Below are positions 9,301 through 18,037 of a stretch of 64,000 nucleotides of DNA, in pieces. Each line of letters opens with the position of its first letter. Positions within the stretch are counted from its first letter, which is position 1. This stretch comes from Treponema vincentii (GTDB taxonomy: Bacteria > Spirochaetota > Spirochaetia > Treponematales > Treponemataceae), in contig NZ_CP048020.1 of NCBI RefSeq assembly GCF_010365865.1, positions 1,178,001 to 1,242,000 on the forward strand, written 5' to 3'. The notes under the pieces were generated by a model that was not told where the DNA came from, did no database searches, and was given only the letters and a program-made list of their open reading frames with translations. The position numbers and the translations under genes are program-made.

Positions 9301-9439
9301 ATAAATTTTCGCTGTCATCGTTATGAATATGATAAACTTCAAGTCCGGTTTCGCAATGCTGCGCAAGAATACCCTCCGCCTGCATTTCGTCAAGCGCTGT
9401 TTTTGAAATAATTTTAAACCCGTGGATTAGGTTATCCAT
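6341..9439 (-). CDS. M16C insulinase-family metalloprotease (PreP/CYM1-like)
   Basis: A large 1032-residue zinc protease of the presequence-peptidase subfamily, which degrades short unstructured peptides inside a closed two-half chamber. The inverted zinc motif HILEH is at residues 63-67, with the third ligand probably in the segment VVLNEMRGAYAD. The C-terminal half is catalytically silent, as usual for M16C. A Pro/Asp/Ala-rich linker around residues 500-550 joins the halves. There is no signal peptide, so it is probably cytoplasmic. The ATG at 9439 lies inside the 3' end of the FliG-like gene (13-base overlap), with GGAG just upstream, so translation is likely coupled. Confidence 0.88.
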   Translation of the reverse strand: MDNLIHGFKIISKTALDEMQAEGILAQHCETGLEVYHIHNDDSENLFAFAFMTPPENSSGVAHILEHSVLCGSKNYPLKDPFLILSKQSVKTFLNAMTFPDKTVYPASSILEKDYFNLMSVYGDAVFFPLLKRETFEQEGHRLERDEKGNPYFSGVVLNEMRGAYADFDSGVDRELRHSLLQGTVYAHDSGGFPPDIVKLSYEDFCAFHKKYYHPVNCKVFLYGNIETEKQLAFLQERFLQFFEPAEKPPLIPAITPYPAPRVFSATAPAGEGKNPDKLTVTMNWLLPESADIDRLMDCMFLEELLLGHDGAPLQKKLLDCPFAEDVYPYNGGQADLKNICFTLGLADIDKSAEGRFEAFILSGLEEIARDGFEPQLIETALNSLDFYNREITRSGGPFSLVLMRRALRGWIHGFAPEASLRSIPAFQRLKQRLSESPHYAQDLIRTLLLDNPHRTTVSVRPDIHFCENIDARLAQEAYQAAQSLGSIEHHSGSAEQTAVPVSGQKADADTGLNTDAATDVDPHPDRSMNPEADAQAQHLIPHISKEELPPVEPPIPECLEYFGKVPVIIHEQPTNGITYMDIAVPVDSLSAEDYTYLTLYTSALSSMGTKTQSWDAVAAEFAYLTGGFSAVTFSAGRHRTSEAAVFFDNALRTEDVADRDWIFIRSKMLPEYIEPAVNRIFSYLNDISFADEKRLKDVFIQLKNDLDPLPSYSGHTLTALYAASAYSGSKRAENLWMGIPQLRFLRGQYAALEQKPAAIGELTRKLEEIHRKLMRSGLIVKVCGTSADISVIKKALTSHLLRFDFPHRNTGGFRTEAFEKPAVLSAFPSAVQVGFAAQLLPVTFDETEYGAAIVYAQWLETGALWEAIRVKGGAYGVSAYPDSATALFTMTTYRDPAPLKSLRSIRDCIEKSIAAPLTDSELEALITGTYSTALQPRTPAQRSAATFSRLLNGITHQARMQTIEGIISCTRERMNRLAEQLAASVSGSAALSAMTAEGISGGTAAVICSDAALRQTADNLGLPPLTVLSSI

Positions 9440-10488
9440 ACGTCATCTCCGTCCTTTCCGAATAAGAGTAGCTCGCCGTCTTCCCAGCTTTTCCGCAATT
9501 CCTGTAAAAAACGATTGGTAACTTCGCGGCATTCCCGCACGGAAACGGGGTTCGACGCCTGATCGTCAAGGATGAACTGCTGTCTGTTTTTAGAAATATT
9601 ATCGAGGATTTTTTTGACAAAGACTTCCGGTTTATAAGAAATCAATGCGGCAATTACTGAGCTTTCCATACCGGATAATTTTTTCTGTAAAAAACGGTCG
9701 TCTGCAATGAGCACATCTTCAAAAGTAAAAAGCCGTTCGCGGATATTTTGTTCAAGTTCGGGATTGGCTTCTGCGATGTTCTGTAAAATAAACTGTTCCG
9801 TTTCGGAATCGCTGCGCCGTAAAATAGCGGCAAGTACTGCGCGGCCGTCGATCGCTTCGGTAGCCGAGCCTGTCCGTATGCGGGTAAACTTTTCGCGCAT
9901 CGAAGTGCTTACCGTCTGTAAAATTTCAGGACTGATGGTTTTAAGCCGCGCGAGGCGGAGCACGATGTCTTTCTTTTCCGCATCGTTTAAACCGGTAATA
10001 TAGGCGGCCGCTATTTTCGGTTCCAGCTGAGAAAGCACGAGCGCCTGTGTTGCAGGCATTTCGTCTGCTAAGAGCCGCTTGAGCTTTTCTCCGTCGATAC
10101 CGTCCAAAAAATCGAACGGCCGTTCGGCAGCAGGCGGTATTGCCCGCTCGATAATCTCCCGCGCTTTTTCCCCGCCGAAAGCCGCCGTCAGAATCCCTTG
10201 AGCGGTTTCCACGCCGCCGACGGAATTCTTCGCTTCGTTATAAAGCGCTGTAAATTCGCTTAAAATATAGGCGGCTTCGTCCTTATCGACATAGCGGATG
10301 GTCAACATTTCCGCTACTACTTTTTCGATTTGCTCGCGGGTAAGCTTTTGCAGTACCTTTGCCGCTTGCGCCTCTCCGATTAAATATAAAAACTTTGCAA
10401 CGCGGCGGTAAGGACTCTCTTTTTGATCACCCTCACGCGATACCTTTATTAATCCGCGCCGCTGTATCTCACTCTCCAGATCACTCAT
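9427..10488 (-). CDS. fliG: FliG-like flagellar switch protein (spirochaete second FliG)
   Basis: A 353-residue protein with three FliG-like armadillo domains. The middle domain contains AAYITGLNDAEKKDIVLRLARL. The C-terminal rotor domain shows FTFEDVLIADDRFLQKKLSG, the segment equivalent to FVFEDI..LDDR..Q in FliG. FliG couples the rotor to the stator and switch complex at the cytoplasmic face of the flagellar basal body. Spirochaetes typically encode two FliG proteins. This copy is outside a flagellar operon, next to a protease gene, which suggests the auxiliary FliG1 type; that is inference. I prefer the start at 10488 (SD GGGAG, 6-base spacing) over a longer Cys-rich frame starting at 10566. 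Confidence 0.8.
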   Translation of the reverse strand: MSDLESEIQRRGLIKVSREGDQKESPYRRVAKFLYLIGEAQAAKVLQKLTREQIEKVVAEMLTIRYVDKDEAAYILSEFTALYNEAKNSVGGVETAQGILTAAFGGEKAREIIERAIPPAAERPFDFLDGIDGEKLKRLLADEMPATQALVLSQLEPKIAAAYITGLNDAEKKDIVLRLARLKTISPEILQTVSTSMREKFTRIRTGSATEAIDGRAVLAAILRRSDSETEQFILQNIAEANPELEQNIRERLFTFEDVLIADDRFLQKKLSGMESSVIAALISYKPEVFVKKILDNISKNRQQFILDDQASNPVSVRECREVTNRFLQELRKSWEDGELLLFGKDGDDVWIT

Positions 10489-10656
10489 ACTGTCTCCCAA
10501 TATAATGGAAAAACAGCCGAGTATCAACACACTGCATTTTTGACATACGATGCAACTGCACCGCATGTTTTTTGAATACCTTCACAGAATAAATAAATGT
10601 GTATCGCCCTTCCCGAAAAGTATCCATACATCCTAATAGCAAAGGAAAAAAGATAC

Positions 10657-12795
10657 CTACACTTTAAACTTACCGACTTCTATCGCAAGATTTTGAATAC
10701 TCGCTTTATTTTTCTGGGTGATCTCGTTGACCTCCTGTACGGCATTGTTAATCTGCACCGCACCTGCAGCCATTTCGTTCATGCTCTCGGTGATGATGCG
10801 TGTTAAATCATCGAGCTTGCGCATTTCTTCGGCAACTCCTTCACCTCCTTTCAGCATTTCTTCCGAGCCAGCCAGTACTTCAGTCGTTACCGTGTTGATG
10901 TTCTTGATGGCAATAAGAACATCATTACTGCCGTTTTCCTGCTCGTGCATTGCTTCGGTCAGGTGAGCACTCATCGACTTGACTTGCTCGGCCAAATTAA
11001 AGATGGTGTTGAACTTTTCTTCAACGGTTTTTGACGAGGAAGAAAGCATTTCGATTTCTCCTGATAAGGTCTTTAGTGTCGCCGTAATGGTTTTTCCCTG
11101 CGTTGCAGAATCTTCTGCAAGTTTGCGGATTTCATCGGCAACAACGGCAAACCCCTTACCGGCTTCCCCCGCATGAGCTGCCTCGATCGCGGCATTCATC
11201 GCCAAGAGGTTTGTTTGACTGGCAATGTGCTGGATAACGCTTGATGCTTCCATCAGCGAGCCCGACTCCTCGGCGATTTTCTGTGTGACGCTATTCGAGG
11301 TAATGAGTGTTGCCTTACCGTCGCCCGTTGCGGTGGTCAGCTCTTTGATGGCTGCATCGGTTTTGCTGAGTGTCTGTCCGATTGAGGCGATATTCGAAGC
11401 CATCTGTTCGATGGAGGCGGAAGACTTGGCGACGCTTGCGGTTTGTATTTCGATGCTGTTGTTCAACTGCTTAATCGTGCGGACAATTTCCTCGATGGTA
11501 GCGGCCGTTTCGGTAACGCTGGCCGCTTGTGTAAGCGCCTGCTGTTTGACACCATCAATGTTTACGCTGATTTGGTTTACGGCACTGGCCGTTTCGGTCA
11601 TATTTGAAGCGAGCTCATTCCCGATATCTTCCATCGTATGTGAGTTCGTACCAACGTTTTGTATCGATGAGCCGATCTTCGAAATAGTTTGATTAAAGTA
11701 TTTTGACATATCAGCGATCTCGTCGTTGCCACGTACGGGTAGACGCACTGTCAAATCACCCTCACCTTGCGCAATATTTTTAAGGGCGACAACGGCCGAA
11801 TTCAGTGCTTTTGTAATATGAAATACAAACACCAAAGAGATAATTAAAAAGATTATTAATAGTGTGAAACCGATGACCAATATAGATTGTAATATCTGAT
11901 AAAATTCAGAAAAAACCTCATTTTCCTGCATCAGCGCTATTAGCTTCCAATTTAAACCATCAATAGTGTACACTTCAGCCAGCCATTTTTTATTATCTAT
12001 GTTTACAGTCATGCTTCCCGAATCAGCTGCTGCAAATTGTGCAAAAGCGGGAACGTTTGTATCTTCTATTTTTTTGAAATTAAAAGAATCGTCTTTCGGA
12101 TCGGCCAATATTGTTCCATCTCCTTGTACCAGCATGATATAACCTGTTTTTCCTATTGCCAGTGCTTTTAACATTTCGGTCAGTGTTTGTAATGTCACTT
12201 CTATACTGACATTGCCGATATGTTCATTTTGAAAGGAAAAAACTCCCTGTGAAAGACAAATAACCGTATCGCCTGCTGTGGAACGATAAGCCTCCGTAAT
12301 GATCGGGTTTTCGGGAGTTTTTGAGGCAGCTTCATACCAAGGCCGTTTTCTCGGATCATAACCGCCTGAAAGCGCTTTGTCACACGTTGATGTATAGCCG
12401 CCCCACTTAGTTCCCATAAACACACACATATAATACGGATAGCTTTTATGAATATTTTTGAATAAATTAAATACAGCTGTTTCCGTTGCGCTTTTTTCTA
12501 TGGTATTGATATCGGATACTTCAGTCTTTGATATATATTCGTTAAAAGAAGTATCAGCATTCCGCACAGCTGAGTGACTGGATAGCATACGTAACATGTA
12601 TTTTGTATTATCGAAAAATAAATTGATATCATATTCTATTAATTTGATATTTTGTTGCATGTTTTTATGAAATCGCTCCCGATCTGTTTTCCGAATTTGA
12701 AAACCGATAATGGTAATAATAAAAAAAATAAGCGTTATAATAAAAACAGCAAAAATCGAAATGAGTTTATAACGGATTGAAAATCGTTTTTTCAT
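10657..12795 (-). CDS. methyl-accepting chemotaxis protein with dCache sensor
   Basis: A 712-residue transmembrane chemoreceptor. TM1 is at about residues 10-32. A periplasmic double-Cache domain follows ([11 protein letters not shown] and [19 protein letters not shown] are typical), then TM2 near residues 300-325, a HAMP segment ([26 protein letters not shown]) and the signalling domain. The hairpin tip that contacts CheA/CheW reads [20 protein letters not shown]. The C-terminus (EVGKFKV) carries no CheR-binding pentapeptide. A long untranslated or small-ORF region lies upstream. The cognate chemotaxis operon is at 33071-37933. The ligand is unknown; dCache domains often bind amino acids or other small metabolites. 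Confidence 0.9.
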   Translation of the reverse strand: MKKRFSIRYKLISIFAVFIITLIFFIITIIGFQIRKTDRERFHKNMQQNIKLIEYDINLFFDNTKYMLRMLSSHSAVRNADTSFNEYISKTEVSDINTIEKSATETAVFNLFKNIHKSYPYYMCVFMGTKWGGYTSTCDKALSGGYDPRKRPWYEAASKTPENPIITEAYRSTAGDTVICLSQGVFSFQNEHIGNVSIEVTLQTLTEMLKALAIGKTGYIMLVQGDGTILADPKDDSFNFKKIEDTNVPAFAQFAAADSGSMTVNIDNKKWLAEVYTIDGLNWKLIALMQENEVFSEFYQILQSILVIGFTLLIIFLIISLVFVFHITKALNSAVVALKNIAQGEGDLTVRLPVRGNDEIADMSKYFNQTISKIGSSIQNVGTNSHTMEDIGNELASNMTETASAVNQISVNIDGVKQQALTQAASVTETAATIEEIVRTIKQLNNSIEIQTASVAKSSASIEQMASNIASIGQTLSKTDAAIKELTTATGDGKATLITSNSVTQKIAEESGSLMEASSVIQHIASQTNLLAMNAAIEAAHAGEAGKGFAVVADEIRKLAEDSATQGKTITATLKTLSGEIEMLSSSSKTVEEKFNTIFNLAEQVKSMSAHLTEAMHEQENGSNDVLIAIKNINTVTTEVLAGSEEMLKGGEGVAEEMRKLDDLTRIITESMNEMAAGAVQINNAVQEVNEITQKNKASIQNLAIEVGKFKV

Positions 12796-13293
12796 TTGTG
12801 TTACTCCTATAAGTTGCTTTTTATTCGTGCGAAAGCTTTAATACTTGCCGTTTCTCAGTGCACTCTGCATCGAAGGTATTTCGTTGAGGGTGTTTATCAT
12901 GATGAGGATTTCCGGTAGCGGTATGGATGCTATCGTTTGGGGAAGTACAGCCTTATACATCCCTGCACTACGGTTTTGCTTTTGCATAGAACCACTGACC
13001 TCCTGTCAGAGAGGTAAAATCACTTCTGCGTATAATGACGGACGGGGATGTATGGTAGAAAAAAGAATTTAAGGAGGTATGCTTTTAACACTGTGACGAA
13101 GTAAACATCTGTGTATGTCTAAGAGTTGCGGGGTATCAATAAATCAGTATATGAACATAAACCGATATATAATAATCCTATTATTGGATATTTTTCCATA
13201 CTCAGCCCTCTTTTACTCCATATTTAAAGTATTCTGCTATAGTAATGTAATAATTATAAACCGATAGAGAAAAGATTGTCAAGAAATTGGTAT
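12796..13293. other. 500-bp region upstream of the chemoreceptor gene
   Basis: No gene of usual size. It contains a candidate 49-codon ORF on the minus strand (12838-12987) and a small hairpin at 12995-13009 that would pair part of an AGGAGG sequence. On the plus strand there is a perfect AAGGAGGT at 13071-13078 followed at 13079 by a five-codon frame only. A TATAAT at 13031-13036 has no matching -35. The rest, up to the insertion-sequence remnant, shows nothing I can name. Confidence 0.5.
12838..12987 (-). CDS. candidate small ORF, 49 residues, unknown function
   Basis: Starts with ATG at 12987, preceded by AGGAGG at 12999-13004 (11-base spacing), and ends with TAA at 12838-12840, 42 bases before the chemoreceptor start. 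The peptide begins MQKQNRSAGMYKAVLPQ and contains ASIPLPEIL. The minus-strand reading at 1770-1826 contains ASVPLLKIL, and the underlying DNA is similar over about 35 bases, with mostly transition differences. So it is either a small gene of a repeated family or a repeat that happens to be open. No known domain, membrane helix or signal peptide is seen. Confidence 0.35.
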   Translation of the reverse strand: MQKQNRSAGMYKAVLPQTIASIPLPEILIMINTLNEIPSMQSALRNGKY

Positions 13294-13793
13294 CAACAGG
13301 GCTTCAGCATGAAAAAAGGATCTGAGCTCTAAAATTATCGTCGTAGATGCAAGCGCGCTTGCCCATACTGAGCGTATCCATTTTAGAGAGCATCTTAATT
13401 CTGTTGTAAACAATTCTTCTGATAATAGCTAGGTTTTCTGCTGCATTCCGGTCAACAACAGTACAGGCATCATCAGAAAACAACACATCTAAACACCAAT
13501 GTAAGTTATTTTCTATCGCCCAATGACTGCGTACTCCCTTTGCAAATTGTTTTACATCTGTAACACTCGTAATGAAATAGCGAATTTCACGGCATTCTTT
13601 CCCCTTCCTCGTTACAATGCTTTCAACCATGCCGAATGCAGCAAGGTGCTTCCACACATTACTACCATCAGTATTTCACTTATCGAATGCTTTACTTTCC
13701 AGTCTTGCCGACTGTCTTCTACTTGTTCAAATAATATCCCTTCCACCATAACATTACTTTACTATACTTTTCTTTCATGCTGAAGCCCTGTTG
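13294..13793. mobile_element. 500-bp internally deleted ISAs1-type insertion sequence
   Basis: Perfect 21-bp terminal inverted repeats beginning CAACAGGGCTTCAGC lie at 13294-13314 and 13773-13793. Between them, on the minus strand, are the first residues of an ISAs1-family transposase (frame starting near 13741, MVEGILFEQVEDSRQDWK) joined to its C-terminal third (13304-13657). Most of the catalytic centre is deleted. The flanks (GGTAT and TATTG) show no clear target-site duplication. It cannot move by itself but keeps both ends, so an intact relative elsewhere could mobilise it. Confidence 0.85.
13304..13657 (-). pseudogene. ISAs1-family transposase, C-terminal fragment
   Basis: A 117-residue frame with the ISAs1 C-terminal signature: RYFITSVTDVKQFAKGVRSHWAIENNLHWCLDVLFSDD, then NAAENLAIIRRIVYNRIK. 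This is the last Glu-containing part of the DDE fold. The first two acidic residues and most of the core are missing. The 5' end is out of frame with the surviving N-terminal piece at about 13658-13741, so no full transposase can be made. Confidence 0.85.
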
Positions 13794-13845
13794 TATTGCT
13801 GCTATCATATTGCATTCAACGATAAAACATTCTATAATCAGCTTT

Positions 13846-14100
13846 ATGTCTGAGACTGTCGACTGGGAAGAGAAAAGGTATCGGGATATTTTTGATGACG
13901 AAACACGCCTTCTTGTTAGGCGGAGAGCTGCCGATGCAAGCTGCAGTATCGAGGATATACAAGGGATTCTTGATTCGCTCTATGTCTTGGATGGTAATAA
14001 TGCTACAGGACGGAGTTCCGTGCAGCAAATCGCGCTTTCCGCAACCATCGCCGCTTATGAAGCCTTTATTCATCAATGGCAAAAAGAATTAACCGTTTAA
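13846..14100 (+). CDS. small conserved-looking protein of unknown function
   Basis: 84 residues from ATG at 13846 to a stop 24 bases before the TatT lipoprotein gene. The protein is soluble and acidic to neutral, with predicted helices: WEEKRYRDIFDDETRLLVRRRAA, then SIEDIQGILDSLYVLDG and a last helix ending in WQKELTV. No known domain is recognised. An alternative longer frame begins inside the insertion-sequence end at 13777 but has no better ribosome binding site. Close spacing suggests co-transcription with the TRAP genes, so an accessory role is possible but unproven. Confidence 0.6.
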   Translation: MSETVDWEEKRYRDIFDDETRLLVRRRAADASCSIEDIQGILDSLYVLDGNNATGRSSVQQIALSATIAAYEAFIHQWQKELTV

Positions 14101-14124
14101 TACGATAATATAGAGGTTCCTTTT

Positions 14125-15096
14125 ATGACCGTAACTCTAAAAAAAATATATATTTGTGTAGCGGGATTATTCCTGCTCGTGAGTGGTTGCTCCATTAAAC
14201 GTATGGCCTTTAACGGTATCGCGAATACGCTTGCCCCCTTTCCTGCGCCGAAAAGCGGTGCCTCAGGCGGAATTGACGCAGCGGCTGCGCTTACCGGTGA
14301 AGATGATGTAAAGCTGGTTTCGGAGGTATTTCCGACGGTATTAAAAACGTATGAGATACTGCATCTCAGTAATCCGCAACATCGCGGTTTGGCTGTTATG
14401 TCCGGTTCTCTCTATATTATGTATGCAAACGCTTTTGTTCAAACACCTGCCGACTATATTCCCGAAACTCAATTTCAAAAAAAGAATCTTGAGTATTTGC
14501 GGGCAAAAAAATTTTACCTTCGCGGCGCCGATTATGTGATGCAATCACTCGATGGCGCTTATAAGGGTTTTGCTGAAGCGATGGCGCATTATACAGACGA
14601 TAAAGGTACCCATTTTCTTACCCGCTGCAGAGCCGCTGATGTTGAATCACTGTATTGGTCCGGCTGCGGTATACTTGGGGCATTCTCGCTTGATCCGATG
14701 GATACCAATGCGCTTGCTGCAGTTCCGGGTGCCGTAGCGATGCTCGAGCGGGCAGCGGAACTATATCCGACGTTTAACGACGGCGCTATTTGGGAAACGC
14801 TTACGGCTTTTTATGCTGCCGCACCTGAATCCTTGGGTGGCGGCGCGGATAAGGCGCAAGAGGCGTATCGTAAAACATTGGAGTTGAGCAGCGGGCAGCG
14901 ACCGTCGGTGTATGTCCTGTATGCGCAGTCGTTTTGTGTTCCTGCACAGGACAGCGCCGGTTTTGATGAGGCTTTACGCAAAGCATTGGAAATTGATCCG
15001 GAAACGCAGCCGAGTAATAAACTCACCATTACCCTCAGCCAAACAAAAGCACGCTGGTTACAAAAAATGAAAGGTGATTATTTCCTAGGCGATTAG
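14125..15096 (+). CDS. tatT: TRAP-associated TPR lipoprotein (TatT)
   Basis: A 323-residue lipoprotein with signal peptide and lipobox LVSGC (Cys at about residue 22). The body is alpha-helical with TPR-like repeats, such as PGAVAMLERAAELYPTFNDGAIWETLTAFYAAAPESLGGGADKAQEAYRKTLELS. It matches the T-component family first described in Treponema pallidum (Tp0956), a trimeric periplasmic protein that binds the solute-binding subunit of a TRAP transporter (TPAT system). The next two genes are exactly that solute-binding subunit and the membrane permease. An SD sequence (AGAGG) precedes the ATG. The substrate in T. pallidum is thought to be hydrophobic; here that is inferred only from homology. Confidence 0.88.
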   Translation: MTVTLKKIYICVAGLFLLVSGCSIKRMAFNGIANTLAPFPAPKSGASGGIDAAAALTGEDDVKLVSEVFPTVLKTYEILHLSNPQHRGLAVMSGSLYIMYANAFVQTPADYIPETQFQKKNLEYLRAKKFYLRGADYVMQSLDGAYKGFAEAMAHYTDDKGTHFLTRCRAADVESLYWSGCGILGAFSLDPMDTNALAAVPGAVAMLERAAELYPTFNDGAIWETLTAFYAAAPESLGGGADKAQEAYRKTLELSSGQRPSVYVLYAQSFCVPAQDSAGFDEALRKALEIDPETQPSNKLTITLSQTKARWLQKMKGDYFLGD

Positions 15097-15142
15097 TTTA
15101 TCTTTGCATCAGTTATATTCAGTTATATAAGGAGAAGATACT

Positions 15143-16174
15143 GTGAGAAAATTTTTGACGCTGTTTGTTGCCCTGTTTATTGCTTCAATGACTCTTGTCA
15201 ACGCTGAAGAAATCGTACTAAAGATAGCAACCGTTGCTCCTTCCCGTTCTCCGTGGGATATTGAACTTAAAAAAGTTGCCGAAGAATGGAACCGCATTAC
15301 CGACGGGCAGGTAACGGTAAAAATTTATAACATGACAACTCTCGGTGGAGAAAAGGCGGGCATCCAAAAGCTCAAAGCAGCGCGTCCCGGGCAGCAAGCT
15401 CCTTTGGATGGGGCAATCTTTACGATGATCGGTTTACATGAATTGGTGCCCGATGCGTATATCTATACGCTTGCACTTCCTTTTTTGCTTCAAAATCAGC
15501 AAGAGCTTGACAAAGCGCTCAGCGTATACGGCAATAAAATAGAATCGAGAATTAATGCTGCCGGTTATGAGTTGATTGCATGGTCGAACGTCGGGTGGCT
15601 TTCTTTTTATACAAAGGAGCCGTATAAAACTCTCGGAGAATTAAAAAAGATAAAATTGGCAGTCGCCGGTTTGGATAGTCCTATTTTGAGCGATAGTTTT
15701 AAACTGAGCGGTTTTAATGTCGTTGATGTTGCAAGTCAAAAATTCTCTCAAATGCTAAAGAGTAAAAACGGTATCAGCGGTTTCTTTGCAGTGCATCTTT
15801 TAACTTATGTAGGAGGGTATTACAAGGATATCAGCTACGCACTTGATACGAAATTATGTCCTATCATGGCGGGTTTTGTTATTTCCAAGGCTTCGTGGGA
15901 TAAGATTCCTAAGAAGTACCATGCCGCTATGAAGGAGGCAATGGAAAAAGCTCGTAAACGGCTCAACGACGCGCTTGACGATTCTGATGCCGACTGTGTC
16001 CGTAAAATGGAAGCAAGCGGTGTTACGATGATTCATCTTTCTAAAGATGAGCTGAAAAAATGGGAAGCAGAATTCAGTATGAATATTAGCGATATCCATC
16101 GGGCTTTTCCGAATGCATTTGATATGGATATGTATCAAAATATTCAAAAGCTCATTGCTCCGATGCGTAAATAG
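15143..16174 (+). CDS. tatP: TRAP transporter solute-binding protein (DctP family, TatP)
   Basis: A 343-residue periplasmic protein with a Sec signal peptide ending near NAEE (about residue 22). The DctP fold is recognisable from IATVAPSRSPWDIELKKVAEEWNRITDGQVTVKIYN, LGELKKIKLAVAG, and a C-terminal long helix pair typical of TRAP binding proteins. SD AAGGAG lies upstream of the GTG start. It binds substrate for the DctQM permease encoded directly downstream and is predicted to contact the TPR lipoprotein TatT encoded upstream (TPAT arrangement known from T. pallidum Tp0956-0958). Confidence 0.9.
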   Translation: MRKFLTLFVALFIASMTLVNAEEIVLKIATVAPSRSPWDIELKKVAEEWNRITDGQVTVKIYNMTTLGGEKAGIQKLKAARPGQQAPLDGAIFTMIGLHELVPDAYIYTLALPFLLQNQQELDKALSVYGNKIESRINAAGYELIAWSNVGWLSFYTKEPYKTLGELKKIKLAVAGLDSPILSDSFKLSGFNVVDVASQKFSQMLKSKNGISGFFAVHLLTYVGGYYKDISYALDTKLCPIMAGFVISKASWDKIPKKYHAAMKEAMEKARKRLNDALDDSDADCVRKMEASGVTMIHLSKDELKKWEAEFSMNISDIHRAFPNAFDMDMYQNIQKLIAPMRK

Positions 16175-16189
16175 CTGTGCGATAACAAT

Positions 16190-18016
16190 ATGAGAAAGAT
16201 TGTCAACGTATTTGTACTTTTTCTGGTCGGTATATTAATCACATTACCGATCGTATTTTTTCTCATTAACGATATCGGCGGTATTCCGGTGTTGGACGGG
16301 GAACGGGTGATCATCCATGCCGTTTTTATTTTTGCGTGTTTTGCAGGTATGATTACCAGTGCAGATCACAAACAGTTGAATATCGAGGTCTTTAACCTTA
16401 AACTGTCCGCTCGACTGAAAAGCATTGTTAGCCAAATCAATAACGGTATAATGACAGCCGTCCTTACGGCAATCTTTTTTGCCTGTTTTCCGAATATCTT
16501 AGTCGTAATAGACCCTGCCGATCTTGTGTGGGGAATACCGGTACGGTTTATCTTCGCTGCGCTGCCGCTCATGTTTTTTGCGCAGCTCTTTTTGTGTTTC
16601 AAAAAGAGCGGAGCGCTTATATCCTCTTTGGTAGGGTTTATTTTCGGTTTATTCATCAGCTGCGGTTCGATTGCCGTTATTCTTTATGCGCTTTTAGGCA
16701 GGGATAGCCCGTTTCTTACCGTGAGCGCCTCCCTCTGGCAATCTTTCAGCGCTCCGTTAATGATACCCCTTATGCTTGTGTTGATTGCTGCGGGGCTTTT
16801 CGGGTTACCGCTTTTTATCGTATTGCTCGGGATTACCTATACGGCATTCAGCCAAGGCGGCGGATATGTCGATGTGATTCCGCTGGAAATGTATCATATT
16901 TTAACGGATACCAGCATTGCAGCAATCCCTCTTTTTACCATTGCAGGGTGCCTGCTGGCGGAAGGGAGCGCCGGTAAGCGGCTAATGGAACTTGTTCGCG
17001 GTACTGTCGGTTGGATTAGAGGCGGAGTAATTATCGCTTCCGTACTCGTTCTTACCTTTTTTACTACTTTTACCGGTGCATCGGGCGTAACTATTTTAGC
17101 GCTCGGCCCGCTTATCAGTGTTATTTTAACCGGGAATGGTTATTCGAAAGATGAATCCGAATCGCTTATTACCGCTTCCGGTTCTCTCGGTATACTCTTT
17201 CCTCCCAGTATGGCAATTATTATCTTCGGCGTAACCAACATCATGACCATTGATATCTTCGATGTATTTAAAGGGGCGATCTTCCCTGGGATATTGCTTA
17301 CGCTGTCGATGATCGTTATCGGTGTAATACGAGACCATTCAAAAACACGGATACCGTTTTCTTTGACTGTATTAAAAAACGCTTTCTTCGGTAGTTTTTC
17401 CGAATTGTTATTGCCGGTGTTTATTATCATTCTTTATTTTTCCGGCCTTTTTTCGCTCCTGCAAACGGCTGCGTTTACCGTGCTTTATACCTGTGTATTG
17501 GAAGTTATTATCCGTAGGGATTTTTCATGGAAGACGGCTGCCGCTTATATATTGAAAAGTATTCCCATCGCAGGAGGTGTACTGATTATCATTGGCGCAG
17601 CAAAAGGGCTGGCTTATTATTTAATCGATGCAAACATACCATCGGTTCTGACGGATATTGTGCAGACGTATATCCACTCAAAATATGTGTTTTTGCTATT
17701 GCTGAATGTGTTGCTGATTTTTGTCGGCTGCATTATGGATTTATATTCCGCTATTTTGGTTGTGTCTCCGCTCATTATGCCGATCGCCGAATCCTTCGGA
17801 ATCCACCCCATACATACCGGCGTTATTTTTTTGATGAATTTAGCGCTTGGGTTTTTAACGCCTCCGATCGGAATGGACTTGTTTATTGCAAGTTATACGT
17901 TTAATAAGCCTGTTATCAAAATAGTAAAGAATATTCTTCCCTTTCTCGGCGTTCAAAGTATTATTTTACTGCTGGTTACCTATATTCCGTGGCTGACTAC
18001 CGCTTTGCTTCAATAA
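16190..18016 (+). CDS. dctQM: fused TRAP transporter permease DctQM
   Basis: A 608-residue membrane protein. The first part (about residues 1-150, four helices) corresponds to the small DctQ subunit. The rest corresponds to DctM, with many helices and DctM motifs such as GASGVTILALGPL, LGILFPPSMAIIIFGV and a late GFLTPPIGMDLFIASY. Fusion of the two subunits is common in TRAP systems. It imports substrate driven by a sodium or proton gradient, receiving it from TatP. The gap to tatP is only 15 bases, so the three genes form one operon. No transcription terminator with a U-tract was seen before the convergent pcnB gene 21 bases away. Confidence 0.9.
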   Translation: MRKIVNVFVLFLVGILITLPIVFFLINDIGGIPVLDGERVIIHAVFIFACFAGMITSADHKQLNIEVFNLKLSARLKSIVSQINNGIMTAVLTAIFFACFPNILVVIDPADLVWGIPVRFIFAALPLMFFAQLFLCFKKSGALISSLVGFIFGLFISCGSIAVILYALLGRDSPFLTVSASLWQSFSAPLMIPLMLVLIAAGLFGLPLFIVLLGITYTAFSQGGGYVDVIPLEMYHILTDTSIAAIPLFTIAGCLLAEGSAGKRLMELVRGTVGWIRGGVIIASVLVLTFFTTFTGASGVTILALGPLISVILTGNGYSKDESESLITASGSLGILFPPSMAIIIFGVTNIMTIDIFDVFKGAIFPGILLTLSMIVIGVIRDHSKTRIPFSLTVLKNAFFGSFSELLLPVFIIILYFSGLFSLLQTAAFTVLYTCVLEVIIRRDFSWKTAAAYILKSIPIAGGVLIIIGAAKGLAYYLIDANIPSVLTDIVQTYIHSKYVFLLLLNVLLIFVGCIMDLYSAILVVSPLIMPIAESFGIHPIHTGVIFLMNLALGFLTPPIGMDLFIASYTFNKPVIKIVKNILPFLGVQSIILLLVTYIPWLTTALLQ

Positions 18017-18037
18017 ACTGTTTGTTTGGCAAGGCTG

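Noticed and set aside
13071-13096. Perfect Shine-Dalgarno AAGGAGGT followed by ATG
   Set aside because: The frame is only five codons long and no gene follows. It is more likely a vestige of a deleted gene; I do not call it a coding region.
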